Of a stretch of DNA of 64,000 nucleotides, positions 10,383 through 22,837 are shown in pieces (the stretch's first letter is position 1; every line of letters begins with the position of its first letter). Position numbers and translations under genes: made by a program. A model generated the notes under the pieces. The model was not told where the DNA came from, made no database searches, and saw nothing but the letters and a program-made list of their open reading frames with translations. The stretch comes from Dipteris shenzhenensis (Eukaryota > Polypodiophyta > Polypodiopsida > Gleicheniales). The stretch lies in assembly GCA_047967505.1 (NCBI GenBank), contig CM106538.1; one strand, given 5' to 3'.

Positions 10383-10925
10383 CACTCATCATCAAACAAA
10401 GGGTTTCGGGGCATCTTCCCATCTGGGGCACGTGCAGATCGAGTCATGGCAAAATATATGGTGGTGGCAGCCTGTACCACTGATACAAGGATGTCCGAGG
10501 TGTGAGCAAGGTCCACCTCATCTCCAAGTAGGGCTGGAAGTTCCGAGGCCAAGTGGAATCACGTATACCAGCGGGTCAAGGGCACGATCAAAGTGGATCT
10601 GAACACAAGTGGGTTTAGGAGGGGCCCTCCGTGTGACTGGCATAACGGCCAAGATACAAAAGGCTAGGTATGAGTGGGCAATACCGAGTGGAGGAGGGGT
10701 AATAGTAAAGTCATGTCTCCGTGTGGCAAAGGCTGTGGACCCTACAGGTAGTCCACTATGCCTGTCCCCACCCCCCCATGTGGGAAACAAGTGAGCCCAC
10801 CAGATGATGGCCATCTCCGGAGACCGTTGGACAGCACCCAACTCAAGTAGATGTCGCCCATATCCCGTCACATGTGGTGCATTTGTTGATTGCCTCACTA
10901 TCCCCAACTCTGCTACATCCAACTC
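10383..10925 (-). pseudogene. LINE endonuclease fragment, LINE-K type
   Basis: Reading the minus strand, GYGRHLLELG is followed by a degraded stretch and then by MPRNPLFDDECRKKE. These resemble the C-terminal part of an apurinic-type endonuclease and the endonuclease-to-RT linker of non-plant-L1 LINEs. Frames shift repeatedly. The fragment is probably from the same family as the + strand LINE at 42987-44950. The call is by motif only. Confidence 0.45.
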
Positions 10926-10939
10926 CGGTACTATTAGGG

Positions 10940-11338
10940 AATCACACTACTATTTTTAACCCCATTTGTGCACCCAGCCCATCCAACACCATCATGGTTC
11001 CCCATCTTCTTTCTCCTCCCTGTCTACTCTCTCCGTGATAATCACTTTACCATCCCTGTAGGCAGCACGTATTCCTATTTCTCTGGCTGCCATTACACGT
11101 ACCATTCCTTCCCTTTCCGCGTTCCTTCTGCAAAAGAGTCAAGTCACCATCTAGATATCTTTTAGTCCCTTTCAGAGTTGACCTCGTGCTCATGAGGGTA
11201 GACCTGTCCATTGCTCTCTGGAGTTTCATCACTAGTGGTCTTGTAGGTAACTCTCCAAGCTATCTCACACATGAGGTTAACACCCATTTTTAGTGAATAA
11301 ATTTTGGGCATCTGCCATTGGAGTATCTCCCACGGTTA
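10940..11338 (-). pseudogene. Basic open frame interrupted by the LTR element
   Basis: The minus strand from 11232 to 11047 reads a Lys/Arg-rich frame (MKLQRAMDRSTLMSTRSTLK onward). I do not recognise the family. The non-autonomous LTR element at 11344-13579 separates it from a coiled-coil frame at 13600-13930 on the same strand, and the two may once have been one open frame. It could be a retroelement gag or a host pseudogene. Confidence 0.3.
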
Positions 11339-11343
11339 GGCCC
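11339..11343. repeat. Target site duplication GGCCC, left
   Basis: GGCCC precedes the 5' LTR and recurs at 13580-13584 right after the 3' LTR. A 5-bp duplication is usual for LTR retrotransposons. Confidence 0.9.
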
Positions 11344-11668
11344 TGTTGAAATATGAAGCCAAAGTGAGTCAAAAATGAGTGTACTAGGTGTCTAGGGGGT
11401 GTTTTATAGTCTAGTGAGTCCTAGACATGCCACGTGTCATATTGGGTGTTATCCCATATACACTATGGCTTTCTAGAGTCTAGTGTCACACTATATAGTG
11501 TTGTACTTGTCTTGAGTCTTTAGATATCAGTCAACATCAAGCTATCTACATGTGAGTATTTTGGTTATCATTGCCTAGCACTTGTTCTTTCATTTTCCTT
11601 TCCATTTTTCTTTTCATTATGCTTTCCACATTTCCATTCCGTTCCTAGCTAGCTACTAGATCTCTTCA
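11344..11668 (+). repeat. 5' LTR (325 bp) of the 2.2-kb element
   Basis: It starts TGTTGAAATATG and ends GATCTCTTCA. It aligns along its length with 13256-13579 and, more distantly, with the LTRs at 25681-26007 and 34921-35257. Confidence 0.9.
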
Positions 11669-11670
11669 TA

Positions 11671-11683
11671 TGGTATCAGAGCC
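11671..11683 (+). other. Primer binding site
   Basis: TGGTATCAGAGCC lies two bases after the 5' LTR and is complementary to initiator Met tRNA. Confidence 0.9.
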
Positions 11684-13246
11684 ATGGTCCTAAGCCTACT
11701 CTCTCTTTCCCTTTTCCTTCCAAGAGGTTGAGGTGAGGGAGGCCAATGAAGCTACTCTAACTCCTCCTCCTTGGAAGGCTGCCCTCTTCTCTCCTTCCTT
11801 GGGCTCTCTTCTCCACGCCATGATCTGCCACCTCTCTTCTCCTTCCTTCAGCTACATCTTTTTGTGACCTGCAGACGATGTGATGATTCTTTCTGGAGCT
11901 AGAAGCAGAATCGCAGCTTTGTGTCTTCAGCAAAGTTGTAGAGGATCTTGAGTACTACAAATTTCGTTTTTACATCATTGCAATCTGACTTTTCTGTGAA
12001 AAGTTACAGCCCTTGCAAGAAGTGACGAAATTTGTTTCTGCGCACGAATTTTGTTTAGGAGGTCAATGATTTGATAGCCCAAGCATGATGCAACCAGCTT
12101 ACCGTGGAGCTGTCCATCCTCTTCATCGTTGACCTCTACTTCAGCCCGCCATTTGCTCCTTCTGCCCAACATTCTCTTGGAGCTGCTGCCCTCAAGTTCG
12201 TGCCCACATTCTGCCCGTCATTCCCTTGGAGTTGCTGTCCATGCTGCCTCTATCTTCTCTACCCGTCACTTGATGTGAGCTCTTGACATTACATTGCGGT
12301 GACTCCTTCATGTGACTACTCCAAACTTTGGTGAAGACTTCTTGAGCTAAATGTGAGTTCTCCGATACTACTCTGACAACTCCACTACAGTGATCTCTCT
12401 GATTAGTGTATTACATCGAGCTTGATGTAGACCACTCTACATCAACAAGTGACTTCTTCAACATTGCTTATTCGATCGGTGCCTGAGGTACTTCGCATTG
12501 ATTGACTTTCCGATTGGTCATGGTACCTAAGGCTTCTATTTCGACATTGGTGACTCTCCTTTCTACATTTTGAGAGTCATCATGTAATTGCCCCATGTAG
12601 CTACCCATAGACTTCACTGACACATATTTTGGGGCATTCCTACCTAGCGCTTCATTGACATCGTCATCGACTCGCAGGGATATGCATGTGCATTAGCTAC
12701 TTGGAGGACATCTCTTTCACAAAGAGAGATTTTTATTTATTACTACACGCTTGATGTATTTTGGGGTCCTCTGCCCTGGGTAGTACCCCTAAAGTGATAT
12801 GTATTGAGTGTTTGGTTTTCATTGAGTCTAAAGGTCCTCTGCCTTGGATAGTCCTCCTAAAAAGATGTATTGGTTTTCCTATTTTTTTGGTGTGTGGCTT
12901 CCTGACATGTCCTGTTATGAAGCCAAGGGAGGATGCACTGTGGGAGCCATATGTATTGGCTTTGATAGGTCTATTTGTTTATCAGGCCCTGGCTTGAGAG
13001 TTCCAGGATGTTGGTGCATTGGTCTCTTAGACCTCTGAGTTGGTCATGCATCCATGCATGATGAGCCTTTGAGCCATGCTAGATAAGATTTCTATGTTAT
13101 GCTCACTAGCCTCTGAGCCATGCTCACTTGCCTTTGAGATTGTGTGGGAACCATGTCTAGTTCTAGACCGGCATGCATAATTCTGATGACCGTCATTGTC
13201 ATGTTCCGTTCTTGGTTCCATTCCAGTAGTCTCTCACCTTGCCTTC

Positions 13247-13255
13247 ATGGGGGGG
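13247..13255 (+). other. Polypurine tract
   Basis: ATGGGGGGG lies directly before the 3' LTR and would prime plus-strand DNA synthesis. Confidence 0.8.
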
Positions 13256-13579
13256 TGTTGGAATATGAAGCCAAAGTGAGTCAAAATGAGTGTACTACGT
13301 GTCTAGGGGGTGTTTTATAGTCTAGTGAGTCCTAGACAGGCCACGTGTCATATTGGGAGTTATCCCATATACACTATGGCTTTCTAGAGTCTAGTGTCAC
13401 ACTATATAGTGTTGTACTTGTCTTGAGTCTTTAGATATCAGTCAACATCAAGCTATCTACATGTGAGTATTTTGGTTATCATTGCCTAGCACTTGTTCTT
13501 TCATTTTCCTTTCCATTTTGCTTTTCATTATGCTTTCCACATTTCCATTCCGCTCCGAGCTAGCTACTAGATCTCTTCA
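13256..13579 (+). repeat. 3' LTR (324 bp) of the 2.2-kb element
   Basis: It starts TGTTGGAATATG and ends GATCTCTTCA, followed by the target duplication GGCCC at 13580-13584. It differs from the 5' LTR by only scattered substitutions. Confidence 0.9.
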
Positions 13580-13599
13580 GGCCCCTCACTAAGACATTC

Positions 13600-13930
13600 A
13601 ATGCCTTGCTCCTCCTTCTCTCTTTCTCTAGGGTCTCAGAAATATACTCTTTCTTGGAGGCTGTAGACCCCTTTTTCACCACTGCTGTCCACTCGAGCAT
13701 CTCTTCCTTTCCCTTGGTGAGCTGTTGTGTGTTTACCATTCATGGTGGCCTGCATAGCAGCCATCTCTCTCTCTTGAGAGTTGCATTTTCTGCTTTGAGC
13801 TCTTCCATGGCTTTGCTGCCCCCTTTTGAGGTTGCTTGCATGTCTTTCATTTGCTGTAATTCAATCCCAATTGCTTGCACCTTATCTTTTAGCTTGACTT
13901 TTGTCACTTACCCATCCCGCTTTCTCCTTC
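13600..13930 (-). pseudogene. Coiled-coil open frame, broken
   Basis: The minus strand encodes a stretch with heptad-like spacing (VKLKDKVQAIGIELQQMKD then MEELKAENATLKRE) that shifts frame in a GA-rich tract and goes on as MAAMQATMNGK. I do not recognise the family. Retroelement gag proteins and host coiled-coil proteins both fit. Confidence 0.35.
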
Positions 13931-14250
13931 TCCCATTGTATGATATGATATGATATGATTGTATCAAAGTCTGTGTGAGACCCTTCAAGATGTATGGGAC
14001 TGGCGATCACTATTAACTAATAGAGGGGTTTTGTCCTACTTCTAGCCTTCATTAACATAAGCAGCCAAAGAGGAGGGGAGAGGAGGGGGAGAGTCAATCA
14101 GCCCACCTCTTTTGCAATACGCCTGGAAAGGAGTGGAAGGTCGTGAGAAACTTCAACGGCACATGATTTAGTCTGAAAATGCAATGCAATATTATCTGTT
14201 AGCTTTGATTATCTATGGGCTAAGATTTTGACATATTTTGCAATACTTAG

Positions 14251-14356
14251 AATCCATGTCATATTAATCTAAATCTGATGTTAGATGAAGATACAGATCC
14301 TCCTACTCCAACAGATGAGGAGATGGGTTTAATAGATACCATTGTATCGACTTCTG
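14251..14356 (+). CDS. PI3K exon 1 of those visible
   Basis: The exon is an acidic linker ([16 protein letters not shown]) leading into the helical domain. The donor is CTTCTG|GTATGT. The acceptor is either CAATACTTAG before 14251 or GATGTTAG before 14285; both keep the frame, and I chose the first because of its pyrimidine-richer upstream. It ends in phase 1. Confidence 0.65.
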
Positions 14357-17300
14357 GTATGTTTCTTATACCTGCATTGAACAAAAACAGATGTTCCTGT
14401 GTTATTGAATTTTTATTACAGTCAACTATTCTTTATTTTCACACAACTTACACAGTTCAAGCTATGGTGACAGTATTTAGCTAATGTTACTTTAAGCACA
14501 TTAATATGTTGCGGTTGTTTCTCTCTTTATAGATGTGATCACTCCTCCATCTGAAGCACAGAAGCACATACTGTGGCAGCTTCGCCATGCACTTGTGGAC
14601 AACCCACACGCACTACCAAAATTCCTACTGTCAGTCCCTTGGAGCAAACATTCTTGTGTTGTAGAAACTCACAGGTTGGTTTTTAATAATATTAATGTGC
14701 ACATTCTTTTCATTGTGGAAATTGATACCCCTTTCATATTTTTAAGGGTAACATTGTTTAATTTATGAATCAAAGGAAGCCTTAACGGTTATCTCTCCCC
14801 CTTTGTGTTTTAGTGTGTGCGTGTGTGAATGTGTGCATTTGTGTATGAATGTCTCATGTGCACATCTGGAATTCTGTATGAATACATCGTGTGCACATCC
14901 ACAAGCATAGGAAAAAAATAGCATCACAAAACAAACTTGGAAGATGTGCTTACTTGAAGATACTACATGCTCTGTCAATGTCAAACGTTGAAAACAAAAT
15001 CCAGGCATAGGGCTGCAATTGCAACAGCACTTCATGTTTGAAAAGTGAAAACCATTTGCAAGCATGAAGTGTCAAGAGAGCACGGTTCACATAAGCTAAT
15101 ATCTTAAGAGCACAAAACTGCTTTATGTAACTATTCAGATAGATGCTCACAAAATTGCACAAGTTGCTTGGTCTTTTTATTTTAAATCTTTGAGAAGTAG
15201 ACTTCTATAGAGCATGAGAGAAACCACCTAGAGTAAAAACCCCCAGGTTGAAATCAAAGACCATGCAAAGTCTGAAAAAGCTAAGACTGGCTGGAAATGC
15301 CAAATCATGCTGAGAGATGCAAAAAAGAAGGGGCTGTTTCTCCATTCCCTGAGAAACAACCTCCTCCTAGAGATTGCTCTGGAAGACTTTTTAATCGTCA
15401 TTGATTTTAGTGAGGCTACAGATGATGTGTTGCAGCCCCAAACAAAAAATTCAGAACAGCAAGAAATGCCCACGCAGTCGGGAAAAAAAAAAAAAGCAAA
15501 GGAAGAGGGGGCTAGAAACTAGGCTCTGATACCACATGAAGGCACATGGCACGGAATGGAAAGGAAATGGAAAGACTAAAATGAAGATACAAGTACAAAG
15601 CAATGATAACCAAAGTACTCACATAATAGAAAGCTTGATGTAGACTCCATACTAAAGAGACCTGGTCTCATCCACAAGTCTACGAAGAGTGTCCGAAGAG
15701 TATCTCTGACCCACTGCCCTGAAGAACTCTCTAGAGCATCTATCCCCCTTCTGGATCTAGAAGGTCTGCTAGGAGTAAAACCTGAACTGGGCCTTTCTGC
15801 CCTGAATCTCCTCTAGTCTCTCCTGAGCCTCTGAAAGCTGCCCTCTGATGAAAAGAGAATGAGTAAAGCTCTGAATCAATCTCTGAAGTCTGGATACCTC
15901 CGCTCTTGCGTTCCGATCTCTGATTCTGAGCTTTTCCTTCTCCTCTTTTGCCCTCAACAGGCAGGCCATGTTGGCTCTAGTCAAAGCCCCCTCTACCCAC
16001 ATCAACCAGCCCTGATCCACATGAGTGTCCTCTGACAACCAAGCCTCTCTCAACCGTTCCACGAACTCTGTGTCTTGAAAAACAAAGTCCGGAACTCTCA
16101 CAAAGCCTGTGCTCTCCAATGAGAGGTAGGGAGAATCTGTAATAGGACTGGAGCATGGTCAGATAAAACATAACCCGGGTGGATCCCGATCTGTCCTCCT
16201 CTGGCCTGGCCCCATTGGCCAATATAAAACCTGTCAAGTCTGACCAAAGAGAGAGAGCCATGGAAAACCCCGGACCAAGAGAACTAAAGACTGTCAGCCA
16301 AGTGACGAAAGTCATCCAATTGAGCTGCATCATGAAGTCCAGCATGCAAAACAAAACTATCCCACTCCACTCTCTCCCTATCAGAAAGGCCACCCTCTGT
16401 CTGGCCGGACTTGTCTTCAGAGAATTCAACCATGTTGAAATCAAAGTAGGCAAAGGTCGAGGAGGGGGGAACTCTGAAGTGAGTCTAACCCTCGTAACAC
16501 CTGTACCAATAAGTGACTGAGCATAGGAATGTCTAGCACCTGAAGGGATGACTGTAGCTGCCACACTAGCCATATGCTCCACAGCTCTGCTACAAGAGCT
16601 GACCTCATCAGGAAGTCCAGGGAAAAGCATCCAAAAGGAGACCTGTCGCGGTCCCGGGGAAGTAGAACTAAAGTGCTTCCGCCAAGGCCACAAACGGATG
16701 ACTCTGCTCTGAAACTGAATCAGTGAGCTCATAAGTACTCTTTGAGCCTGCTCTGTAGACTGAAGGCCAAAAGAAAAGTACCCTCTGCCAAGCAATCAGA
16801 AAACCGTAACTGAGACACCTAATGAGGCCATGCTGGTGTACACCCAATCATGTAAATGTTGGCCTCTATCGGGTAGAAAGCCAATGATGTGTGTCGAACG
16901 AAAACCGTCCTCTGCTACCTCAATCATCTGCACAATGTCGGGAGGAAAAGAAACTGTGACTTCAGTCTCCTCAGGTTCGGCAATGGGAGTGGCATTAGTG
17001 TCCTCCATTGTCTCAGCTTACGCTGTCCTGAGGGGAGGGGCTACCTCTGCTGAAAATGTTTTAATGAGCTGGGCTATGCATTGGAGTTCGTTTAGGACCT
17101 GCACCGTTTATTTATTTTGAGACGGACTCCTCTCAAAGATTGTATCCCACTCAGCGTCAGGAGCTTCTTTGGCAGAGAGTCAGGGTCATTGGTTGCCTGG
17201 GTAAGGAATGGGCCAGAGATCCTTCCAGGTTGACCTTTGCAGAGGATATTAGATGGAGACTTTGGATTTTTCAGGGTCGACCTCTTGCGGAGCTTGACTA

Positions 17301-20300
17301 GGACCTAGGTGAGTGGGCATGGCCTGCTCCGGTGGCAGGCGTTCGTCCTCTTTCTTTTTTCCAGTACTCGACGAGGGCAGGTTATAGGCTTCAGCAGAGA
17401 GACTCTCATTACCTACCATCTGCCTCCCAGCATTGGCACGCACAGGAACTTACTGCAGAGCTCTTGCTGAGCTACTGGACCCACTTTTGGGGCATCAGTA
17501 GAGCCAGCAAAGTCTCCTATTTTCTTTGGATCACTATACATAGGGGCATACCTGTGGGTACTTGGCTCCAACAGATGGGTAGACCCTCCTTGTGTATGCG
17601 TTGTCAGCTTGCAGAGGAATCTAGCAAGCATTGTTTATGGAGTTGCACCAGCTCTAGAGTGGTATGGACAGGTATTTTTAGGTTGTTCTCATATGTTACA
17701 TCTGAGTCCTTTCTGATGACTTGGGGCGCTGCTCTTTGGGGGAGAGGATCTGGAGCCTTTACTCTCCTTGAGTTAGAACCAGGAGACCACGGTTTCTTCA
17801 TGCAGCATCGCCAGAGACGGGGTCCCACGGAGGCCAGCATCATGGAGCTGCAGGATTTACTTTTGGTACCAGTACCAGCTCAGGATTCCATGCCTACTTC
17901 AGCTGTAGGGTCAGCCTGGGAGGTGATTTCCAGCATTACCCTATGGCGGATATGGTGTTCGCGATGTTCTTTTGTCCTTGGGGGCCATTTATGCACGGAG
18001 GCTGACACTCTTGCTTCCATTTGGGCGGAGATTATCTTCACTCTCAGGAGTCAGTGGGAGCGGTGTACAGGCACCTCTTTGGCAGCTCGTGGGAGACTTA
18101 TATCCTTCATGAGGACATGGGACTGCTCTTTATTTTTTCACTTGACCCCTTTTGGGATGTCGTGGCATTTTAGTCCACCTCCATGGCTTTTTTGCCACAT
18201 TGTTGAGGCTAGGGATAGAGTACTTTCTCTCCCACCTGTTGTATGATTTGTTTTGAATGGAATATATCACTCTTTTCTTTAAAAAAAAAAAGACTCAAGA
18301 CAAGTACAACACTATATAGTGTGACACTAGACTCTAGAAAACACACAATGTATATGGGATACGTCCCATAATGGCATGTGGCACTCTAGGATATAAAGTA
18401 GAATGGTGTCTACTAAAATCCTCTCCGCATGTGTAGGCCCGTTATACCACAACCAAGACACCCTCACTGTATGCTCACATATACATACGAGGAGGTCTAG
18501 ATCGACCCATAATTGGACACCATGAACATATTTTTTTATCTACAGCAGCAGGTAACAGAGTTAAAGATGCAACTAGCAGATGCAATAGCTAGAATTCAGG
18601 CTCTCAAAGGACCTGGCAAGCAGGCAGTAATTGATGAGGCAGTAAAGTTTTGCAAGTCTTCCCCCCCTACCCCCCAACTAGTCTCTACAATCAAAGATCT
18701 AGTTCACACTGAAATATAGACTGCTAAGAAGGAAGTGATTGATACCAAAGTAAATAAAGCTGACATTCAGGAAGAGATTAAAGAACGCACAGCTAGACGT
18801 GATAATGCCTTGAAGATAAGAATAGGGGGACCTCCTAAAGGATGGTATAAAGAAGAGGACTCTTTCGGTGACACTTTAGCACATGTCAAAGCAGCCATGC
18901 CTAACATTGATTGGACGGTTGGCAAGGGTGATGATGTCGATGATGATGATGAAGCTAGACCAACTCAAATCTCACAGTCTCAAGGTCATGCTATCATTAT
19001 GCTCAACTCACATGATCTACGTATCGAGCTTCTCCGACGATCTTATAAATTGAAAGGGACTAAGATATGGATAGCTGAGGAACTTGCACGAGCTCAACTG
19101 AAAAATAAGGCAACGGAATCAGCTAAGGTCAAGGATGCTAGGAAGGATGGAAAATGGGTAGTATATCTTGGAGGCATAACAATCATTAAGGAGTTTAAAT
19201 CTAAGCCAAAATCCTCTCAGTCTTAAAATGTTGTATGGCTGATTATGTTTTTCAAGCTATAACGTAGGTACTCTAAATAATTGGAGCTGCTCTTTGCACT
19301 CTCTGGGAGCTGCCATGTGCCCTCCCTAAGTAGATAGACTAGAGAGGTTTTTCAGTCCCATAGACCTGTTGGTCTTCCGTGGACGTTAATAGACTTTCTT
19401 TCTTTCTTTCTTTCTTTCACGTTTGATGTCTTTGCTCATGCTGTTGTCTAGCTCTCTCCCTCACTTCGTGTTCCTACAGTATTTCAGCTAACAATCATCA
19501 TCGATGGGAGAAAGTAGGGTGGAAAATCGTACCCGACCTGGTGTATATCTCTTGGAGTAGTGGTGAGGAGGGAAGTCCATAGGGGAAACAACTCCCTTCT
19601 AAGTATCTAGAGTAGATCTCCTGGAATAGTGGTGAGGAGGGAAGTCCACAGGGAAAACAACTCCCTCTAAGTAGATCTCCCTTCTCAATCATGAGGAGGG
19701 AAGTCCATAGAGGAAAGAACCCCACACCTATGGAAGATGACACCGTATCGATAGGAAAATCAAGAACTGTGTCACCAAATGTAGAGTGCAAAAACAGTAA
19801 AATCAGCTAGAGGAGAGGAGTTCCTCTGAACCAAGTATGGCACCAGAGTCCACAAAATCCATGTGTGTGAGGTTGGAGTCACATCCTTCCCAGGATCAAT
19901 GAATTGCATCTAAAGAACAAATGTAGAAGGGGGCTGCTCGGACCGGATGTCATGGTTTGGAGAAGAAAGTGAGGGAACATCAACCCTAGCCTCAAGCAAA
20001 GCTAGGTCAAGGGAAACATTGGCTGTGACCTGAAGAGGATCAAGGGCATCTGTGACCTGAAGAGGATCAAGGACATCACTAGCATCACTAGCCCCACGAC
20101 CAAAATCGGAATATCACTAGCCCTGAGGGAACCTAATTTTTTGCAGATTCTAGTGATGTACTGCAAAAAAAAACCGCAACCGAACACGGGGCAGAAGGTG
20201 CAGGATGTGTAGTGGGTGCTAGATGTGCAGGAGGTGCCGGATGGAACCCTCTGATGAGGGTGAGGAGGTGCCACACCAGAAGACGTCTTGGGCTTTTTTT

Positions 20301-22789
20301 CTGCCTTGGGCAATCCTAGCGAAATGCAACATTAATCTTGCCTGCCCATAATCTCAACTGCCCATAATCTCAATTGCCTGTAATCTCAGCTCTTACCGAA
20401 AAAGAGCGCCATCAGGAAGTTGGAGCATGATGTGGTCATAAAAAATATTAGGATCAGACAAGATGACCTAATATGGGAACCCCATCAGATATGATCGCCT
20501 CTCTGTAGGAGACGGTAAACTAGGGAGGGAGGGATCTCTGTTACCAGCCCGAAGGAAGCTCTGATGGTGGCAAGGAGCCGATGATAAACCTAGTAATTTG
20601 ATTAAGAGTGGTGTGATCCAACTATCCTCCTCTAATAGGGCGAACCCAGCATGAAAGGTGAAAGGAAATTCCTCTTGTGACGTAGCACAAGGGTTTAGCC
20701 TTAAGCATTGTGCTCGCGGCTCCGAGAAAATCAAAAGCCACCTAAAAAAACCTCATCCCAATAAACAAACATTGGAAGGCGGGGGCAAAGTTTGAAGGTA
20801 AGGCAGTCCCCAGTCTATGATCTGGAAGGGTGGAGCTCAATAGATCTATGACTCACCATTCCATGTTCGAAGGCGGCGGACTCAATAGTCTTTGAATCTC
20901 TATTCCTTCCAAGATTGACTTTGTTGATAAACTTACATCCTCTACACTCATCTCACTTCTTTCTCGTGAAGTCGTGCCAATCCATCCACTTGCATTCAAA
21001 GAGAGTGCATCCAAGAACATATAAAGGGCACAAGTTATCATTGGCACATGTTAACAACAGAAATGGTACAAAATGACGAGATAGAAATGCTGTAACAAGT
21101 CTTTTTCAAGAAAAATGTTTTTTTGCAAAGAGTTTTTCAGGAAAAATGTTTGTGTTGAAAATCTTTTTCTCTATGTTTCAAGAATTATCTTTAAATTTGT
21201 TGCTTGAGCTCTCAAACATAAGAATTGGTTGTATAAACGTTTCCATAATTTTTTGCAAACTTCTGGTTTTTCTTTCAATTCAGACACTAATTGTTCAAAC
21301 AACATGTCAATAGAGATTTCTTTGAGGAATTCATACATGTATTTCGTGACATTTCACAAGGGAAAACATTTTGTTATGTATCACTTGTTGCAGGATTCTT
21401 ACTAGATGGAAGCCTATTCAACCATTTTATGCCCTTCAGGTTTTCCTCATTTCCAATTGAACATATTCAAAAAATGTATCTTTGCTTAAAGTTCTAAAAA
21501 CCTATAAATACATAAAAGGGTTGCGAACCAAAAACAATCCAATAAGAAAATATTTAATCTAATGTAATGTGTATGTAAAATTAAGAGACAGCCATAGCAT
21601 GTTGATTATAGGGCTGAGCATCAAGCTTATAAAGACCCATGCTAGCCTCATAAGAAGCTATAGCCACAATCTCATACCCTTTCTTTGGATCCTTGATCTT
21701 GCATTAATCATCCTAGAATCCCACAACCATGTGCTGATCATGGACCATGGATGGAACTGAAACAAGATTTTTCCTGAAGTCAGGAACATACCAGACCTCA
21801 CGGATGTACGTTTTCTTTCCTGAATCCAAAAGGATGGGAACATCTCCCACTCCTGTGATGTCCTGAGTTGCATCATCACTGGCTCAAATGCAATGTGCTT
21901 CTGCCCCCAAAAATCAGCCTGTATCTCAGCCAAACAATGGCTCACTTGCTCAATAGGCATCCAAAAGTGCATAACTTACAGCCAACACTTGGCTTCAAAT
22001 ATGCATAACACCTGAGCAGTGATTTGCACTCAATGTGTAGCAAAAAAACTGTCCCAAATGCACTGATACATGTGCAATGCAATCTGCAAGACACACGCGC
22101 AATGCTATCCCAAAGAACCAACTAGGAGAGGCTGAAAATGAGCTGAAGCAAGGATCTTGCGCTGGAGCAGGAGTAAAATTTGAACCACCAAGTCGAATCC
22201 GGAGCTAGAGATGCAGGGAGAGTGGGGAAGCAAGTGACAGGGCTGGAAGGACTAGCTCTGATACCACATGTAGGAACAAGAATGGAGAAGAGTTGTGAAC
22301 GCAAGAACAATAAGTGAACAAAAGTGAAGTCCAACTGAAATGTTCAAATGAAACAATACAAGTACTTGGTATATATAGTACCCAAGTACTAGTCAACCAT
22401 ATAGTTGACTTATGGCCTACAACACCATATCATTGTAGATATCTCTATGGAATAGAGGCAAAATAAAATGCAAGTCCCTTCTCTACTATAAATAGCTCCA
22501 AACCAAAAGTTTGACCTAAGAAAAGTTTGCCATTTTCTTGGAAACCACATTTCTTCTTTTTTTTTAATTCTTTCCTTGAAATAAACTTCTATTAAGTATG
22601 AAAAAAATAGCCGAGCAAAGAAGCTCTATTCATTTTGATTGCCTCTACTACTGAAGTAGGTGAAGTACCCTGAAAATGGCTCGGATGGTGAGAAGAAACT
22701 TGTAGTAGATCCAGGAAAACTAATGAAAAGAGAGGATATCTTTCTGGTTTCCTCCATTGGGTCAACAAATCTCAGACTGAAAGGATGGA

Positions 22790-22837
<48 letters not shown>

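Larger units (their letters stand above)
11344..13579 (+). mobile_element. Complete non-autonomous LTR retrotransposon (TRIM/LARD type, 2.24 kb)
   Basis: Both LTRs are present (325 and 324 bp), together with primer site, polypurine tract and a perfect 5-bp target duplication GGCCC. The 1.6-kb interior has no gag or pol. The first 200 bp after the primer site match the purine- and pyrimidine-rich leader style of the larger relative at 25681-35257. The last 500 bp before the 3' LTR match that element's 3' region (both end in CCTTCATGGGGGG then TGTT). It must have been mobilised in trans by a relative. The LTRs differ by few bases, so the insertion looks fairly recent. Confidence 0.92.
15659..18288 (+). 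mobile_element. LINE-C, L1-type element with inverted 5' part
   Basis: The right half (about 17080-18288) is in + orientation and ends in a poly(A) tail. The left half (15659 to about 17040) is antisense and carries the element's 5' portion. The junction joins the 5' end of the element (ORF1 start at 17008 minus) to the late part of ORF2. This is the geometry produced by twin priming during LINE insertion. The flanks carry a short duplication AAAGA, and the interrupted LTR continues across it. Confidence 0.8.

Noticed and set aside
13966-14250. An extra PI3K exon upstream of 14251
   Set aside because: No open frame with splice borders and PI3K motifs could be supported.
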